A DNA stretch of 64,000 nucleotides from assembly GCA_023248635.1 (NCBI GenBank), contig JAHFED010000011.1, forward strand, positions 1-64,000, in the 5' to 3' direction. Shown here in pieces: positions 27,111 to 35,931 of this stretch. The first letter of the stretch is position 1; every line of letters begins with the position of its first letter. This stretch comes from Myxococcales bacterium (GTDB lineage: Bacteria > Myxococcota > UBA727 > VGSZ01). The notes under the pieces are model-generated. The model made no database searches. It had not been told where the DNA came from and was given only the letters and a program-made list of their open reading frames with translations. The translations under genes were made by a program, and so were the position numbers.

Positions 27111-27724
27111 GCAGCCGCCAACTGCAAAAAAGATTGAATCAACTTCAGGCCGTTCGACTGGCTCTTCTCGGGATGGAACTGCACACCCATGACATTGCCG
27201 CGCTTCACCACCGCCGCGAACTCGCCCCCGTAATCGCACCAGCCCGCCACGTCGTCGTCGTCGCTGCACACCATGCGGTAGCTGTGAACGAAGTAGAAAT
27301 CAGCGGAGGCACCCAGACCGCCGCAAAGAGCGCGTCCCTGCTCGGTGAAGCGCGTCGCGTTGAAGCCGACGTGAGGCACAGGCCTGTCAACAACATCCAG
27401 GCGCTCCACCCGTGCATCGATGAAGCCGAGGCCCGCAGCGACGCCGTCTTCGCTCCCTTCTCGCGCCAAGAGCTGCATGCCCAAGCAGATGCCCAGCAGC
27501 GGCAGGCCGTCGTCGACAAGGCCGTGCAGGACCTCTCGCAGCCCGCGCTCCTCGATGTGTTGCATCGCGCGAAAGAAGGAGCCGACACCCGGCAAAATCA
27601 AGCCATCACAGCCCGCGAGCAGGGCTGCGTCGTCGGTGATGCGGACTTCGGCCTTGAAGAGCTCAAGCGCGCTTTGCACCGAACGCAGATTGCCCATGCC
27701 GTAGTCGACGACGCCGACAATCAT
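27104..27724 (-). CDS. HisH-like glutamine amidotransferase subunit
   Basis: The protein is 206 residues. The class I glutaminase triad is intact: nucleophile Cys in GICLGMQLL, and His-Glu in GVQFHPEKSQ. PGVGSF and the start VVDYGMGNLRS are as in HisH. It releases ammonia from glutamine for the PP-loop protein encoded just upstream, with the HisF-like barrel as conduit. It overlaps both. Confidence 0.92.
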   Translation of the reverse strand: MIVGVVDYGMGNLRSVQSALELFKAEVRITDDAALLAGCDGLILPGVGSFFRAMQHIEERGLREVLHGLVDDGLPLLGICLGMQLLAREGSEDGVAAGLGFIDARVERLDVVDRPVPHVGFNATRFTEQGRALCGGLGASADFYFVHSYRMVCSDDDDVAGWCDYGGEFAAVVKRGNVMGVQFHPEKSQSNGLKLIQSFLQLAAAC

Positions 27725-28893
27725 TCGATCTTGAAGTTCGGCTTCCAGATGCCATCTTCTTTCTTTAAAATATTCTTGTTTGCGTGCTGGTCCAACACGG
27801 CATCGAACTCCTCCCGCGTCATCTCAAAATACCTCAAATACTGCACAATGAAGTCTTCGGGCAAAGGCTGCCAGTCATAGACTTTCACGAGCTCGATGGC
27901 CTGTTTGCGGGTCATCGCGCCGCGGCGAATATCGATGCCCGCGTCTTGACTGCAACGTGCCCAGCCGAATTTCAGGTAGGCCAGATACATGTGGAGGTCG
28001 AAGAGGCACGTGTCGGTTTGGGCGAAGTTCGTATAGGTCCCGGACGACGCATCCTCGCGCTCCTGCAGCCCGCATTTCTCCTTGGCGATCAGATAGTGAT
28101 GATAGGGATCCCAGTCTTCGAAATACGACCAGTGCGAGGCCTGGGGGTTCAGCTTCTCGATGGCGTCCATCGTCGGGAAGCGCCACCAGTACAGATCGGC
28201 TTCGCTGTGGTTAGTTCCGATCTTCTTGAGCTCTTCCATGGGATCATGACCACTCAGATATACGCGAATTGCATAGGCCATGGAGTAGGACCATTGATTC
28301 TTCGTCTCCGTACTTCCACCGTACTCAATTTCACCGTCTTCACCATACATAATAAACGGAATATCTAAGGCGAGGGCGATGCGCAGCACGCAGACCTGCA
28401 AGTTGATCTGCCAACCGAAGAGCGGACGTCCCTGTTCGATGAAACCAATGCGGTTCAGCTTTTGGGTGATGACGGGGTTCGGCGTGACCTGGATGTGATC
28501 GAACCCGCTCGCCTTGAAACGCTCCAGGTTCTCGTTTCCCAGCCGCAGGGCCAGCGGCACAGTGACAGTGATGGCCAGGGGGTGCATGCCGAGCTTGTGC
28601 TTGAGCTCATGCGACACGTAGCTGCCATCTTTGCCCCCGCTGACACCAACGAGCACGTCGAAGCCGTCGGTCTTGCGCACCCGGTCGCACAGGGCTTCGA
28701 GCTTCTTCCAGCGGCCCTCCCAGTCGACGAGGGTCTTTTTTTCTTCCCCCCAGACGCAGGCGTTGCACCAGCCGCGGTGGTCGAACTCGATGCGCGGGCG
28801 CGTCGACGACATCACGCAGTTTCGGCAAAAGACGAGCTCCCCCTCGTGGCGCTTCGTCGACGACGGCAGGTCGATCAGCTTGTGTGTCACCAT
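27721..28893 (-). CDS. N-acetyl sugar amidotransferase, WbpG/PseA/LegX-like
   Basis: The protein is 390 residues from ATG 28893. The N terminus has two Cys pairs (FCRNC, WCNAC), probably a metal site. The ATP-pyrophosphatase PP-loop is VGVSGGKDGSYVS, and later motifs include YGEDGEIEYGGS and FEDWDPYHHYLIAKEKCGL. The family converts an acetamido into an acetamidino group using ammonia from HisH/HisF partners. With legI nearby the product may be an acetamidino legionaminate. It has lower GC than its neighbours. Confidence 0.88.
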   Translation of the reverse strand: MVTHKLIDLPSSTKRHEGELVFCRNCVMSSTRPRIEFDHRGWCNACVWGEEKKTLVDWEGRWKKLEALCDRVRKTDGFDVLVGVSGGKDGSYVSHELKHKLGMHPLAITVTVPLALRLGNENLERFKASGFDHIQVTPNPVITQKLNRIGFIEQGRPLFGWQINLQVCVLRIALALDIPFIMYGEDGEIEYGGSTETKNQWSYSMAYAIRVYLSGHDPMEELKKIGTNHSEADLYWWRFPTMDAIEKLNPQASHWSYFEDWDPYHHYLIAKEKCGLQEREDASSGTYTNFAQTDTCLFDLHMYLAYLKFGWARCSQDAGIDIRRGAMTRKQAIELVKVYDWQPLPEDFIVQYLRYFEMTREEFDAVLDQHANKNILKKEDGIWKPNFKIE

Positions 28894-29717
28894 GCCGTCC
28901 ACCCTCCATCCACCATGAGATTCTGGCCGGTCACGTAGGCCGAGAGGTCGCTGGCGAGGTAGGCCACAGCCCCCTTCAAATCCTCTTCTGTGGCCATCCT
29001 CTTCATCGGCGTCCGGTCGACGTAGCGAGCATGGAAGGGCTCGGGCGTTTGGCGCCAGACCCCGCCGGGAGAGATGGCGTTGACGCGCACAGTCGGCGCC
29101 AGCGTCGTTGCTAACCAGCGCATCAACTGGAGCAAGGCTCCCTTCGACGCTGCGTAGGCCGCGGGATTTCCGAGCGCCGTACCGTCGTAGAGGCGCCAGT
29201 CGGGCCCGACGACACCGTAGATGCTGCCGACGAACACGACCGAGCCGTGACCGCTCGAGGAGAGTGCAGGCAGCGCCGCTTGGACGAGCACGAAGGCCGA
29301 GCTCACATTGACATCGAGGGCCTTCTGCCAGGCCGGCAGCCTCTGTTCGGCGAACGGCACCGACCAACCGCTGAGCTGCGAGGTACCGACCAGCGCAGCA
29401 CAGTGAATGAGGACGTCGAGCCGGGCGAAGCGATCGAGCACCGGTTGCACCGCTCGGCCGACGTGCTCCACATCGGCGAGATCGACATCGACGCCCAGGT
29501 GCTCGCCCCCGTGCGCCCGATGCAGAAGCGCCGCTGCAGGCGCGGCTCGTCCCGGCAGATCGAGCACGGCCACATGGGCACCCAGCTCGACGACGCTCTC
29601 CGCCACCGCGGCCCCGATGTGTCCAGCTCCACCGGTGATGGCGACGACGCGGCCATCGAGGCGCATGAGCTCGGCAAGGGTGCGACGGCCAGCTGCGGCT
29701 GCGATGGGCTCGATCAT
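28887..29717 (-). CDS. ptmA: Short-chain dehydrogenase, PtmA-like
   Basis: The protein is 276 residues from ATG 29717, with CAGGA a few bases upstream. It is a classical SDR: VVAITGGAGHIGAAVAE, IHCAALVG, then the Ser and YAASKGALLQ with the Tyr-Lys pair, and DGGWTAW at the C-terminus. PtmA pairs with PtmF in the Campylobacter legionaminate route. It is the first gene of the nonulosonate block; the 162-bp gap to the divergent acyltransferase should hold its promoter. Confidence 0.82.
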   Translation of the reverse strand: MIEPIAAAAGRRTLAELMRLDGRVVAITGGAGHIGAAVAESVVELGAHVAVLDLPGRAAPAAALLHRAHGGEHLGVDVDLADVEHVGRAVQPVLDRFARLDVLIHCAALVGTSQLSGWSVPFAEQRLPAWQKALDVNVSSAFVLVQAALPALSSSGHGSVVFVGSIYGVVGPDWRLYDGTALGNPAAYAASKGALLQLMRWLATTLAPTVRVNAISPGGVWRQTPEPFHARYVDRTPMKRMATEEDLKGAVAYLASDLSAYVTGQNLMVDGGWTAW

Positions 29718-29879
29718 GGATTCCTGGCGGCGAGCGGGTCTTTCCTTCACTGGATAGCGCAACGCTCAGCCCCGCGGTTTGGCATGCCTGCCGCACGTGC
29801 CGGGGGCTCGGGAGGCAGCAACGGCGCCCCCGCGCGCTCGCGGGTGGCCACCGGTGGTGTTCAGTGCGAGAAGGAAGAC

Positions 29880-31847
29880 GTGGACGACGCCAGCACGCGC
29901 CCTGATTTTCGCCTCGATGTTCAGGGTCTCCGCGCCATCGCCATCGTCTTGGTCGTCGGCTACCACGCCGGTTTCGAGAGGGTGTTCCAGGCCTTCGGCT
30001 TCAGCGTCTTCGGCGGAGGCTACGTCGGCGTCGACGCTTTCTTCGTCGTGTCCGGCTTTCTCATCACCCGCGTGTTGTTGCGGGAGCTGCGTACGACCGG
30101 GAGCCTCTCCTTGTCGAAGTTCTACAGGCGTCGCGCCCGTCGTCTCTTGCCCCTGTCGATCATCACGCTTGTCTTCACTCTACTGACTGCATTCATCGCG
30201 CTGCCGGCGTTCGAGTGGCACATCCTTGCAAAAGATGCGGCCGGTTCGGCGCTCTTTCTAGCGAATGCGAACTACGCCATTCAGACCACAGACTATCTTG
30301 CTGGCGATGCGGTCCGGAGTCCATTTCTTCACTTTTGGTCACTAAGCTTAGAGGAGCAGTTCTATCTTGTCTGGCCAGCCATCATCCTGGTCGGACGCCG
30401 CAGACCCTGGGGAATTCTCAGCCTCGCTGTTGGGATCGCTGCCGCCTCCCTCATCGTGTCCATCTGGATGACGTCGTCGGGTTCTCCATGGGCTTTCTTC
30501 GGGCTTAACAGCCGCGCCTGGGAGCTGTCGGCGGGTGCGCTCTTGGCCGTGTTGGAGCAGCGCCTGCGCTGGGCGCCCCAGTTTGCTTCTGTGCTTCGCG
30601 CTGTCGGTCTCGCCCTGCTGCTGGGTGCCGTGACCTTCTTTACCGAGTCGACGCCCTTCCCGGGCCCCGCCGCACTCGTGCCCGTGGTGGGGACTGCGCT
30701 TTTCATCGCTGCCGGTCCGTCGGCGTTGCTGTCGCGGCGACCCTTCCAATTCGTCGGCGGGCTTTCGTACTCCTGGTACCTCACGCACTGGCCTTGCCTG
30801 GTCTTGGCCGGACCACTGCTCGACTTCCCCAACAATTCACCGCTGTGGGTGCGCGTGGGCGCCGTCGCCGTCTCCTTCGGGGCCGCCTGGCTCTTGCATT
30901 CCTTCGTCGAGGCGCGCGCATTGCAATCGAGCCTGCTCCTACGTCCTCGCCCAGCAATGGCATTGGCCGTGGGCGGCATGGTCGCAGTCGGCGTCGTCGC
31001 TGGCCCCGCCTTGGTGGTGGCCGGCAAACGCAGCCACGCCGACGACGTCAAGACGCCCGATGGGGCTCGCTTCGACCGCGTTGCAAACGTCAAGTCTTGC
31101 TCCCAGGATTTCTACGACACCGAGGCGACGGCCTGTGTGCTGGGCGACCCCTCGGTATCAACGACGGTTGCCCTCGTCGGCGATTCCCACGCTGAGCATC
31201 TCGTGCCGGCCTTCGAGAAATTGGCTGGCGAGCGTCATTGGCGCCTCTTGGTGTTCACGAAGTCGGCCTGCCTGCCCTTCGCCGCCCCCCGCTACCTTCC
31301 CCGCTTGCGCCGGGCTTATGCAGAATGCGACGCCTGGCGCGATAACGTCGTGGCTCGAATCTACGTCGAACACGTTTCATTCGTGTTTCTCACCTCCGCA
31401 CTTTCGACCGCAAATTCAGTTCTGGATTCCGCCGGAAATCTCGCGACCCCAGAGATGCTTCCATCCATCTGGTCTCGCGGAATTTATGAGACAATAAAAT
31501 CCCTGCCGATCAGCACCATTGCGTACTACATTGAAGACATTCCAACGCCATCAACGGATGTGCCCGTCTGCTTGGCGGACCATGTCGACGGCAGGGCGTG
31601 CGCGATCTTGCGGCCCAATCCGCGGGCAGCCCCCTTCGCCGCCGCCCTGGTTGCGGGAATGGCCGAAGCCGGCCGAGAAGGGGCCTTCGTCGTCAGTTTG
31701 TCGAGCGCGGTGTGCCCCAAGTTTCCCTGCTCCGTCCGCGACGACGACGGCGTCATCCGCTTTCGCGATGGCAACCACATGACGGCCACCTACGCTGCGC
31801 GACTGGCGCCGGCGTTGACAGCCGCCTTGGGTCTCCCCGACCCCTGA
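29880..31847 (+). CDS. OafA-type membrane acyltransferase with C-terminal SGNH domain
   Basis: The protein is 655 residues from GTG 29880, with AAGGAAG just upstream. The first 380 residues form an acyltransferase-3 domain of about ten helices: the conserved His in VLVVGYHAG, VDAFFVVSGFLITR, FYRRRARRLLP and FWSLSLEEQFYLVWP. The C-terminal SGNH hydrolase fold has GDSHAEH and DGNHMTATY with the Asp-His pair. It O-acetylates surface sugars. It is the only plus-strand gene in the 43-kb locus and overlaps the convergent nucleotidyltransferase gene by 58 bp. Confidence 0.93.
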   Translation: MDDASTRPDFRLDVQGLRAIAIVLVVGYHAGFERVFQAFGFSVFGGGYVGVDAFFVVSGFLITRVLLRELRTTGSLSLSKFYRRRARRLLPLSIITLVFTLLTAFIALPAFEWHILAKDAAGSALFLANANYAIQTTDYLAGDAVRSPFLHFWSLSLEEQFYLVWPAIILVGRRRPWGILSLAVGIAAASLIVSIWMTSSGSPWAFFGLNSRAWELSAGALLAVLEQRLRWAPQFASVLRAVGLALLLGAVTFFTESTPFPGPAALVPVVGTALFIAAGPSALLSRRPFQFVGGLSYSWYLTHWPCLVLAGPLLDFPNNSPLWVRVGAVAVSFGAAWLLHSFVEARALQSSLLLRPRPAMALAVGGMVAVGVVAGPALVVAGKRSHADDVKTPDGARFDRVANVKSCSQDFYDTEATACVLGDPSVSTTVALVGDSHAEHLVPAFEKLAGERHWRLLVFTKSACLPFAAPRYLPRLRRAYAECDAWRDNVVARIYVEHVSFVFLTSALSTANSVLDSAGNLATPEMLPSIWSRGIYETIKSLPISTIAYYIEDIPTPSTDVPVCLADHVDGRACAILRPNPRAAPFAAALVAGMAEAGREGAFVVSLSSAVCPKFPCSVRDDDGVIRFRDGNHMTATYAARLAPALTAALGLPDP

Positions 31848-32767
31848 GCGGTGGCACCGAAAGCCCGAGCTGTGATGCGGCGCCAGCGGCTGAGGTGGGC
31901 CACCGTGAGGCGGTGGCCATCAACGAGATCGCCGGTGAATCTCAAGTGCTTCGACGTCGGCACCAGCACCCGCAGGACGCCGGCTGGATCGCGGCGGACA
32001 AAGCGCGCGCTCCGAGCGAGCACTGCAGCGAGACCCCAGGCCGCCTGCGCCGCCGGGGAAGGATCGAGAAAGAAGCCAGCGAGCCAGCCGTCGGCGCCAT
32101 CGGGCACGTCGCTGCCGCGGGCCACCCGCAGACTCAAACCCACCCCATCTGGGCGCCCACGAAGGGCGGCCAGTTCTGGGGCGCGCTCGACGAGGCGGCG
32201 CACATCGTTCACATGACGGCGCCAATAGCGCAGGTCGCCGAAGTGGTGCACGGCGACGTGGGCTGCCACCTGTTCGAGCAGGTGCAAGGCACAGGGAACG
32301 CGCACCGTGGTTCCCAGCACCTCCACGTCGACGCCGGCGCTGTAGCAGGCATCGAAGGCCCCGGCGTCGCCCGCGGCATGGCTTTGAAGGTGCAATTCGA
32401 CGAGCACGCCGTGGGGCGAGAGTAGCACCGGCAGTTGGTGCGTCGGGGCGTCGAGGGAGGGGTCGCCAGCGTGGGTCGTGGACGGTGGCCCCGCGGGTGA
32501 TCGAAAGCCCGCGGCGACGAGGGCGTCGAAGGCGGCGCGGACCTGGTCGGGGCGGACCCAAAGATCGAGATCGTCAAGGTGCCGCTCTTCGGGACGCACG
32601 ACGCCGCTGACCAGCAGCGCGCCTCCTTTGATCGGCAGCGAGGGGATGAAGGTGGAACGAAGAAGACCCGTGGCGCGCACTAGCGTTGCGATCACCAAGG
32701 CGTTGCGCGCAGCAGTCTGGCGCTCGGCGTTTCCCAAGAGGGGTGGCGTGGCGTCGTCGATGCTCAT
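31790..32767 (-). CDS. NTP_transf_5-type nucleotidyltransferase
   Basis: The protein is 325 residues from ATG 32767. LPIKGGALL (about 44-52) and ERHLDDLDLWVRPDQ (Asp65, Asp66, Asp68) are the lysine/glycine and metal-binding aspartate motifs of the uncharacterised PF14907 nucleotidyltransferases. This family is often found beside PqqD, HprK-like and lasso-type genes. It lies 39 bp downstream of the candidate precursor ORF and shares its strand. Its 3' end runs 58 bp into the acyltransferase gene on the other strand. Confidence 0.78.
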   Translation of the reverse strand: MSIDDATPPLLGNAERQTAARNALVIATLVRATGLLRSTFIPSLPIKGGALLVSGVVRPEERHLDDLDLWVRPDQVRAAFDALVAAGFRSPAGPPSTTHAGDPSLDAPTHQLPVLLSPHGVLVELHLQSHAAGDAGAFDACYSAGVDVEVLGTTVRVPCALHLLEQVAAHVAVHHFGDLRYWRRHVNDVRRLVERAPELAALRGRPDGVGLSLRVARGSDVPDGADGWLAGFFLDPSPAAQAAWGLAAVLARSARFVRRDPAGVLRVLVPTSKHLRFTGDLVDGHRLTVAHLSRWRRITARAFGATAQGSGRPKAAVNAGASRAA

Positions 32768-32806
32768 CCGCGCCGTCGTCGAAGGCAGAGGCCGGAACCA
32801 AAAGCT

Positions 32807-32947
32807 TCAGTCACCGAAATCGACCGTCCCGCCGTCTGGATTCACCGTGCCAGAAAAGAGAGTCACGGCAGCAATCGGCGTCGCAGGCCCCAACACAGGC
32901 GGTTCGTAGGGTTGGTTCTCGCGCGGTTCATCAGAGCTAGAAATCAT
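32807..32947 (-). CDS. Candidate lasso-like RiPP precursor peptide
   Basis: The ORF encodes 46 residues from ATG 32947, preceded by GAGG with 6-base spacing; an in-frame ATG at 32959 would give 50. The leader has YEPPVL, which fits the lasso-leader pattern YxxPxL, and a Thr exactly ten residues after that Leu (AAVTLF), the usual position two residues before the cut. Cleavage after TL would leave the 16-residue core FSGTVNPDGGTVDFGD, with Asp at core position 8. The usual leader Gly is Thr. The gene sits directly upstream of the NTP_transf_5 gene. Peptide fate and product are inference; no cyclase is seen in the window. Confidence 0.6.
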   Translation of the reverse strand: MISSSDEPRENQPYEPPVLGPATPIAAVTLFSGTVNPDGGTVDFGD

Positions 32948-33000
32948 CGCAAACCTCATTGCTCACAGACACTGTAGATAGCCTAGCTAGATTGAGTTTT

Positions 33001-33060
33001 GATATTCAAGACACTGCCGCGTCTTGAAGCTCGATATTCAAGACGCTGGCGCGTCTTGAA
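33001..33060. repeat. Two tandem palindromic hairpins
   Basis: A 28-bp unit (33001-33028 and 33033-33060) occurs twice, separated by GCTC, with two mismatches. Each unit is itself an inverted repeat: TTCAAGAC/GTCTTGAA with an 8-base loop, and TTCAAGACGC/GCGTCTTGAA with a 4-base loop. It lies between the propeller lipoprotein stop and the candidate precursor and could terminate the former or regulate the latter. The stretch 32948-33060 is clearly AT-richer than the surroundings. Confidence 0.85.
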
Positions 33061-33078
33061 ACTCAAGATTGCAGGCGA

Positions 33079-35928
33079 TCAGTCCGCCAGCACTGTTGCT
33101 GTCCCCGTGCGCACCGCGCTGGAGGAAGTCACCGGGGAGTCGACGAAGGATCCGCCGATGGTCGTCAACTCACCTGCGACGGCGACGCTCGTGACCGAAT
33201 TGTTGTTCACCGATGCGCCGAAGCTAAGGGTGCCCGTGCCGCGCATACCCAACACGCCATAGCGCTTGGCACCAAGGCCAGCGCCAAAGGAGGTGAATGC
33301 CCCACCGACGTGAATGTTGTTCCCAGCGACGTCGCACGCCGAGATCGCCCCGTTCGGGGCCGTCGAGAAGGCCCTCACTCCGGCGGTGGTTACGACCGCA
33401 AGATTGGTCCGGGAAAGGCCAGCAATGGTGGTGAAAGACCCGCCGGCGACGAAGAAGTCTCGACCTGGATCCACGCAACTCACGCGGCCATTGGTGGTGA
33501 GGTTTTGCGCCAACGATGCCGCCGCCGGCGCCGGAGTCAGCACGCCCAGGTTCGTGGCACCGAGCAGGCTGGCGAAGTCGCCACCGACAGCGACGTTGCC
33601 ATCGGCCAACACGGCCACGCTGCGTACGACTTCGTTAGCGGCGGCGTTGATGTCGGCGACCCAGGCCCCGACGACGGCACCGGTCGCATCGGTCACGCCG
33701 AGTCCGCCGCGGGCGCTGCCGTTGATGTTGGAGAAGGCCCCGCCCAGATAAACGCGGCCGGCGGCGTCGACGGCAATGGCGTGCACGCCAACTTCCGTGC
33801 CGGCTCGGGTGATGGTGGCAGTCCACGCCCCGTCGACGACGCCCGTGGTCGCGTCGACAGCAACGACGTCAGAGATAGCAGCCCCACCTACGGTGGTGAA
33901 GGTCCCGCCGATGTAGACCCGGGATCCGCGCACGGCGAGCGCGCGCCCTATGCCGGTGGCTCCCAGGTTCGGGTTCCATGCGCCCGCCTGGCCGCTGGTC
34001 AGGCTGTAGGCGGCGGCGCCGTTGCGGTTCACACCACCCGCGGAGTCAAAGCTGCCGCCGACGAACGCCACGCCACCTGCGACGGCGATGGCAGCCACGG
34101 AGTTCTTGGTCGTGTTCGTCGTATTGTTGGGACCAACGGCGGCAGCGAAGGGCAGGAGGGTGCCAGCAGCGTTGACGACGGCGAGCCGGGCGCGTGCGGT
34201 ATCGCCACCAAAAGCCGTGAATTGGCCGCCGACGTAGATGTTGCTGGCGGCGTCCACGGCGAGAGCATCCACTGTCCCCGTCGTGGCTCCGGGGTTTGGC
34301 GCCTGGAGGGCACCGGTCACGCCGTCGACGACGCCGAAGCGGCTGCGGCTGGCTCCGACGAGGTTGGTGAAGGCGCCACCGATGACAACGTTGGCACCGT
34401 TGACGGCGACTGCGTTCACGGCGGAAGTCGCCGCGGGCGCCCACGCCAACAACGCACCGGTGGTCGCATTCAGGGCGGCCAGCCGGTTGCGCGTGGAGCC
34501 ATTCATCGTCGTAAAAATACCACCCAAGTACAGCGTATTACCACTGAGGGCCAAGGTGAAGACCGAGGAGTTCGCGATCGGCTGGGTCCACGTGAAGGCC
34601 GCGCCCGTTGCCGTGTCCGTGGCAGCGATGCCGTTGGCAGCCGCCCCTCCCACCGTCGTGAACGCCCCGCCCAGGTAGAGCGTTCCTGGCGACCCGGCCG
34701 CACCCACCAAAGCGCGCACCTCTCCGTTGGCGTCGGCGACCCACGCATCGATGCTGCCGGTGGCGGCCGATAGCGCCAAGACGTTCGCCCGGGCGGGACT
34801 GGCCAGGGCAATAATGCCCCCGACGAACAGCTTGCCATCCACCAAGGCCAGCGCGCGCACGGCGGTGCCGGTGATTGCGGGCGGAACGAAGGCGGAATCC
34901 AAGCTGCCGTTCGACAGGATGTGCGCGACGAAAGAGCGCGCAGTGCCACCGACGCTGGTGAAGGTTCCTCCAATGAAGACCCCACCACTGCCGTCCGCGA
35001 CCGCGGCGTTGACGTTGCCAGGTTCGACGGCGGCGGAGGGGAGCCTCGGACTGCCCGGTGACCCCGCCGCAGCATCGTTGAGCAACGCCAGCGATCCCGT
35101 CCGCGGACCGACGTAGGTGAAGCCGCCAGCGACGTAGACGACGCCGTTGCCCTCGGCGGCAGCGAGGACACTTTGGTTCGCGTCGGCACTCTCGGCGGTC
35201 CAAAAATCAGTGGCGATGGTGGCGCTGCCGCATTCACCCGCCGACGCACAGCGGCGTCCGACGATGCGGCCCGTGAACTTGAAGCGCCCGCCCGGGTTGC
35301 GGAATTTCCAGCGGACGGTGTCGGCCGCGCCGGCCACCGCCGAGCCTGGGGCTCCAGGGCTTGGCAACAACAGCCCGTAACGAAACATGCCGAGACTGGT
35401 GTTCAGCGCGGCGCCACCGACATTGATATTGGGCGAGGCAACATCGCTGTTGCAAATCGTGTTGTTTGCGCTCGGAACGTCGAGGTTCGTTATTGTCAAA
35501 AACTCCACATGTGCGGCGGATACGCCCGTGGGGAAAAAAGCCCGAACCGTAACGTCCAGATCAAAGCTGTCGACGCCGGCGCCGCAGCCACCTGCCACAG
35601 CGACGGGCGCGGTCGACGGCGCGATGCAGGCCCCAACGCCGTTGCACTCCACCGCGAACTCGGCGGTGTCCGCCGCCGTCGCTGTCCCCCGCGTGCCGTT
35701 CTTGTCCTCCGTCACTGGGGCCAAGGTCACGGCCTGCTCCAACCGGCCCGGCGCCTCGACGAGGTTACCCGCGGCATCATGGAAGCCGAGGTGAACTTCG
35801 CCGCTGGCGGGGTCGACGAAGCCCTCAAAGGTACCAAGCTCTTCGAGCCCTTCGCCGATGCCTGCTGGGCGGGCGCAGCCGACGATCATCAGAACGAACA
35901 GGGGTGAAACGCGACGGGACATGCGCAC
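33079..35928 (-). CDS. Surface lipoprotein with about 14 propeller-like repeats
   Basis: The protein is 949 residues. The N terminus is a lipoprotein signal (LFVLMIVGC, Cys about 18), so it is probably on the outer membrane. After some 220 residues rich in paired Cys, the rest consists of about 14 units of 45-55 residues, each with a core like VYLGGAFTTVGG (also IYVGGQFTAFGG, VFIGGTFTSVGG). This resembles delta-60/Kelch-like beta-propeller repeats and may form two seven-bladed propellers. Myxobacteria encode many such proteins. A role in matrix or capsule binding is possible from its place, but unproven. Confidence 0.85.
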   Translation of the reverse strand: MRMSRRVSPLFVLMIVGCARPAGIGEGLEELGTFEGFVDPASGEVHLGFHDAAGNLVEAPGRLEQAVTLAPVTEDKNGTRGTATAADTAEFAVECNGVGACIAPSTAPVAVAGGCGAGVDSFDLDVTVRAFFPTGVSAAHVEFLTITNLDVPSANNTICNSDVASPNINVGGAALNTSLGMFRYGLLLPSPGAPGSAVAGAADTVRWKFRNPGGRFKFTGRIVGRRCASAGECGSATIATDFWTAESADANQSVLAAAEGNGVVYVAGGFTYVGPRTGSLALLNDAAAGSPGSPRLPSAAVEPGNVNAAVADGSGGVFIGGTFTSVGGTARSFVAHILSNGSLDSAFVPPAITGTAVRALALVDGKLFVGGIIALASPARANVLALSAATGSIDAWVADANGEVRALVGAAGSPGTLYLGGAFTTVGGAAANGIAATDTATGAAFTWTQPIANSSVFTLALSGNTLYLGGIFTTMNGSTRNRLAALNATTGALLAWAPAATSAVNAVAVNGANVVIGGAFTNLVGASRSRFGVVDGVTGALQAPNPGATTGTVDALAVDAASNIYVGGQFTAFGGDTARARLAVVNAAGTLLPFAAAVGPNNTTNTTKNSVAAIAVAGGVAFVGGSFDSAGGVNRNGAAAYSLTSGQAGAWNPNLGATGIGRALAVRGSRVYIGGTFTTVGGAAISDVVAVDATTGVVDGAWTATITRAGTEVGVHAIAVDAAGRVYLGGAFSNINGSARGGLGVTDATGAVVGAWVADINAAANEVVRSVAVLADGNVAVGGDFASLLGATNLGVLTPAPAAASLAQNLTTNGRVSCVDPGRDFFVAGGSFTTIAGLSRTNLAVVTTAGVRAFSTAPNGAISACDVAGNNIHVGGAFTSFGAGLGAKRYGVLGMRGTGTLSFGASVNNNSVTSVAVAGELTTIGGSFVDSPVTSSSAVRTGTATVLAD

Positions 35929-35931
35929 ATC

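Noticed and set aside
27721-28893. Could the PP-loop protein be the missing lasso cyclase?
   Set aside because: It has a PP-loop like asparagine-synthetase-type cyclases, but the Cys pairs, overall motifs and adjacent HisH/HisF-like genes identify it as a WbpG/PseA-type sugar amidotransferase.
28893-29796. N-terminal extension of the WbpG-like protein
   Set aside because: Runs antiparallel in content to none but overlaps the SDR gene in another frame; Arg-rich and without a ribosome site, while ATG 28893 fits the family.
33001-33060. Possible CRISPR array
   Set aside because: Only two units with a 4-base spacer; these are tandem hairpins, not repeats with unique spacers.
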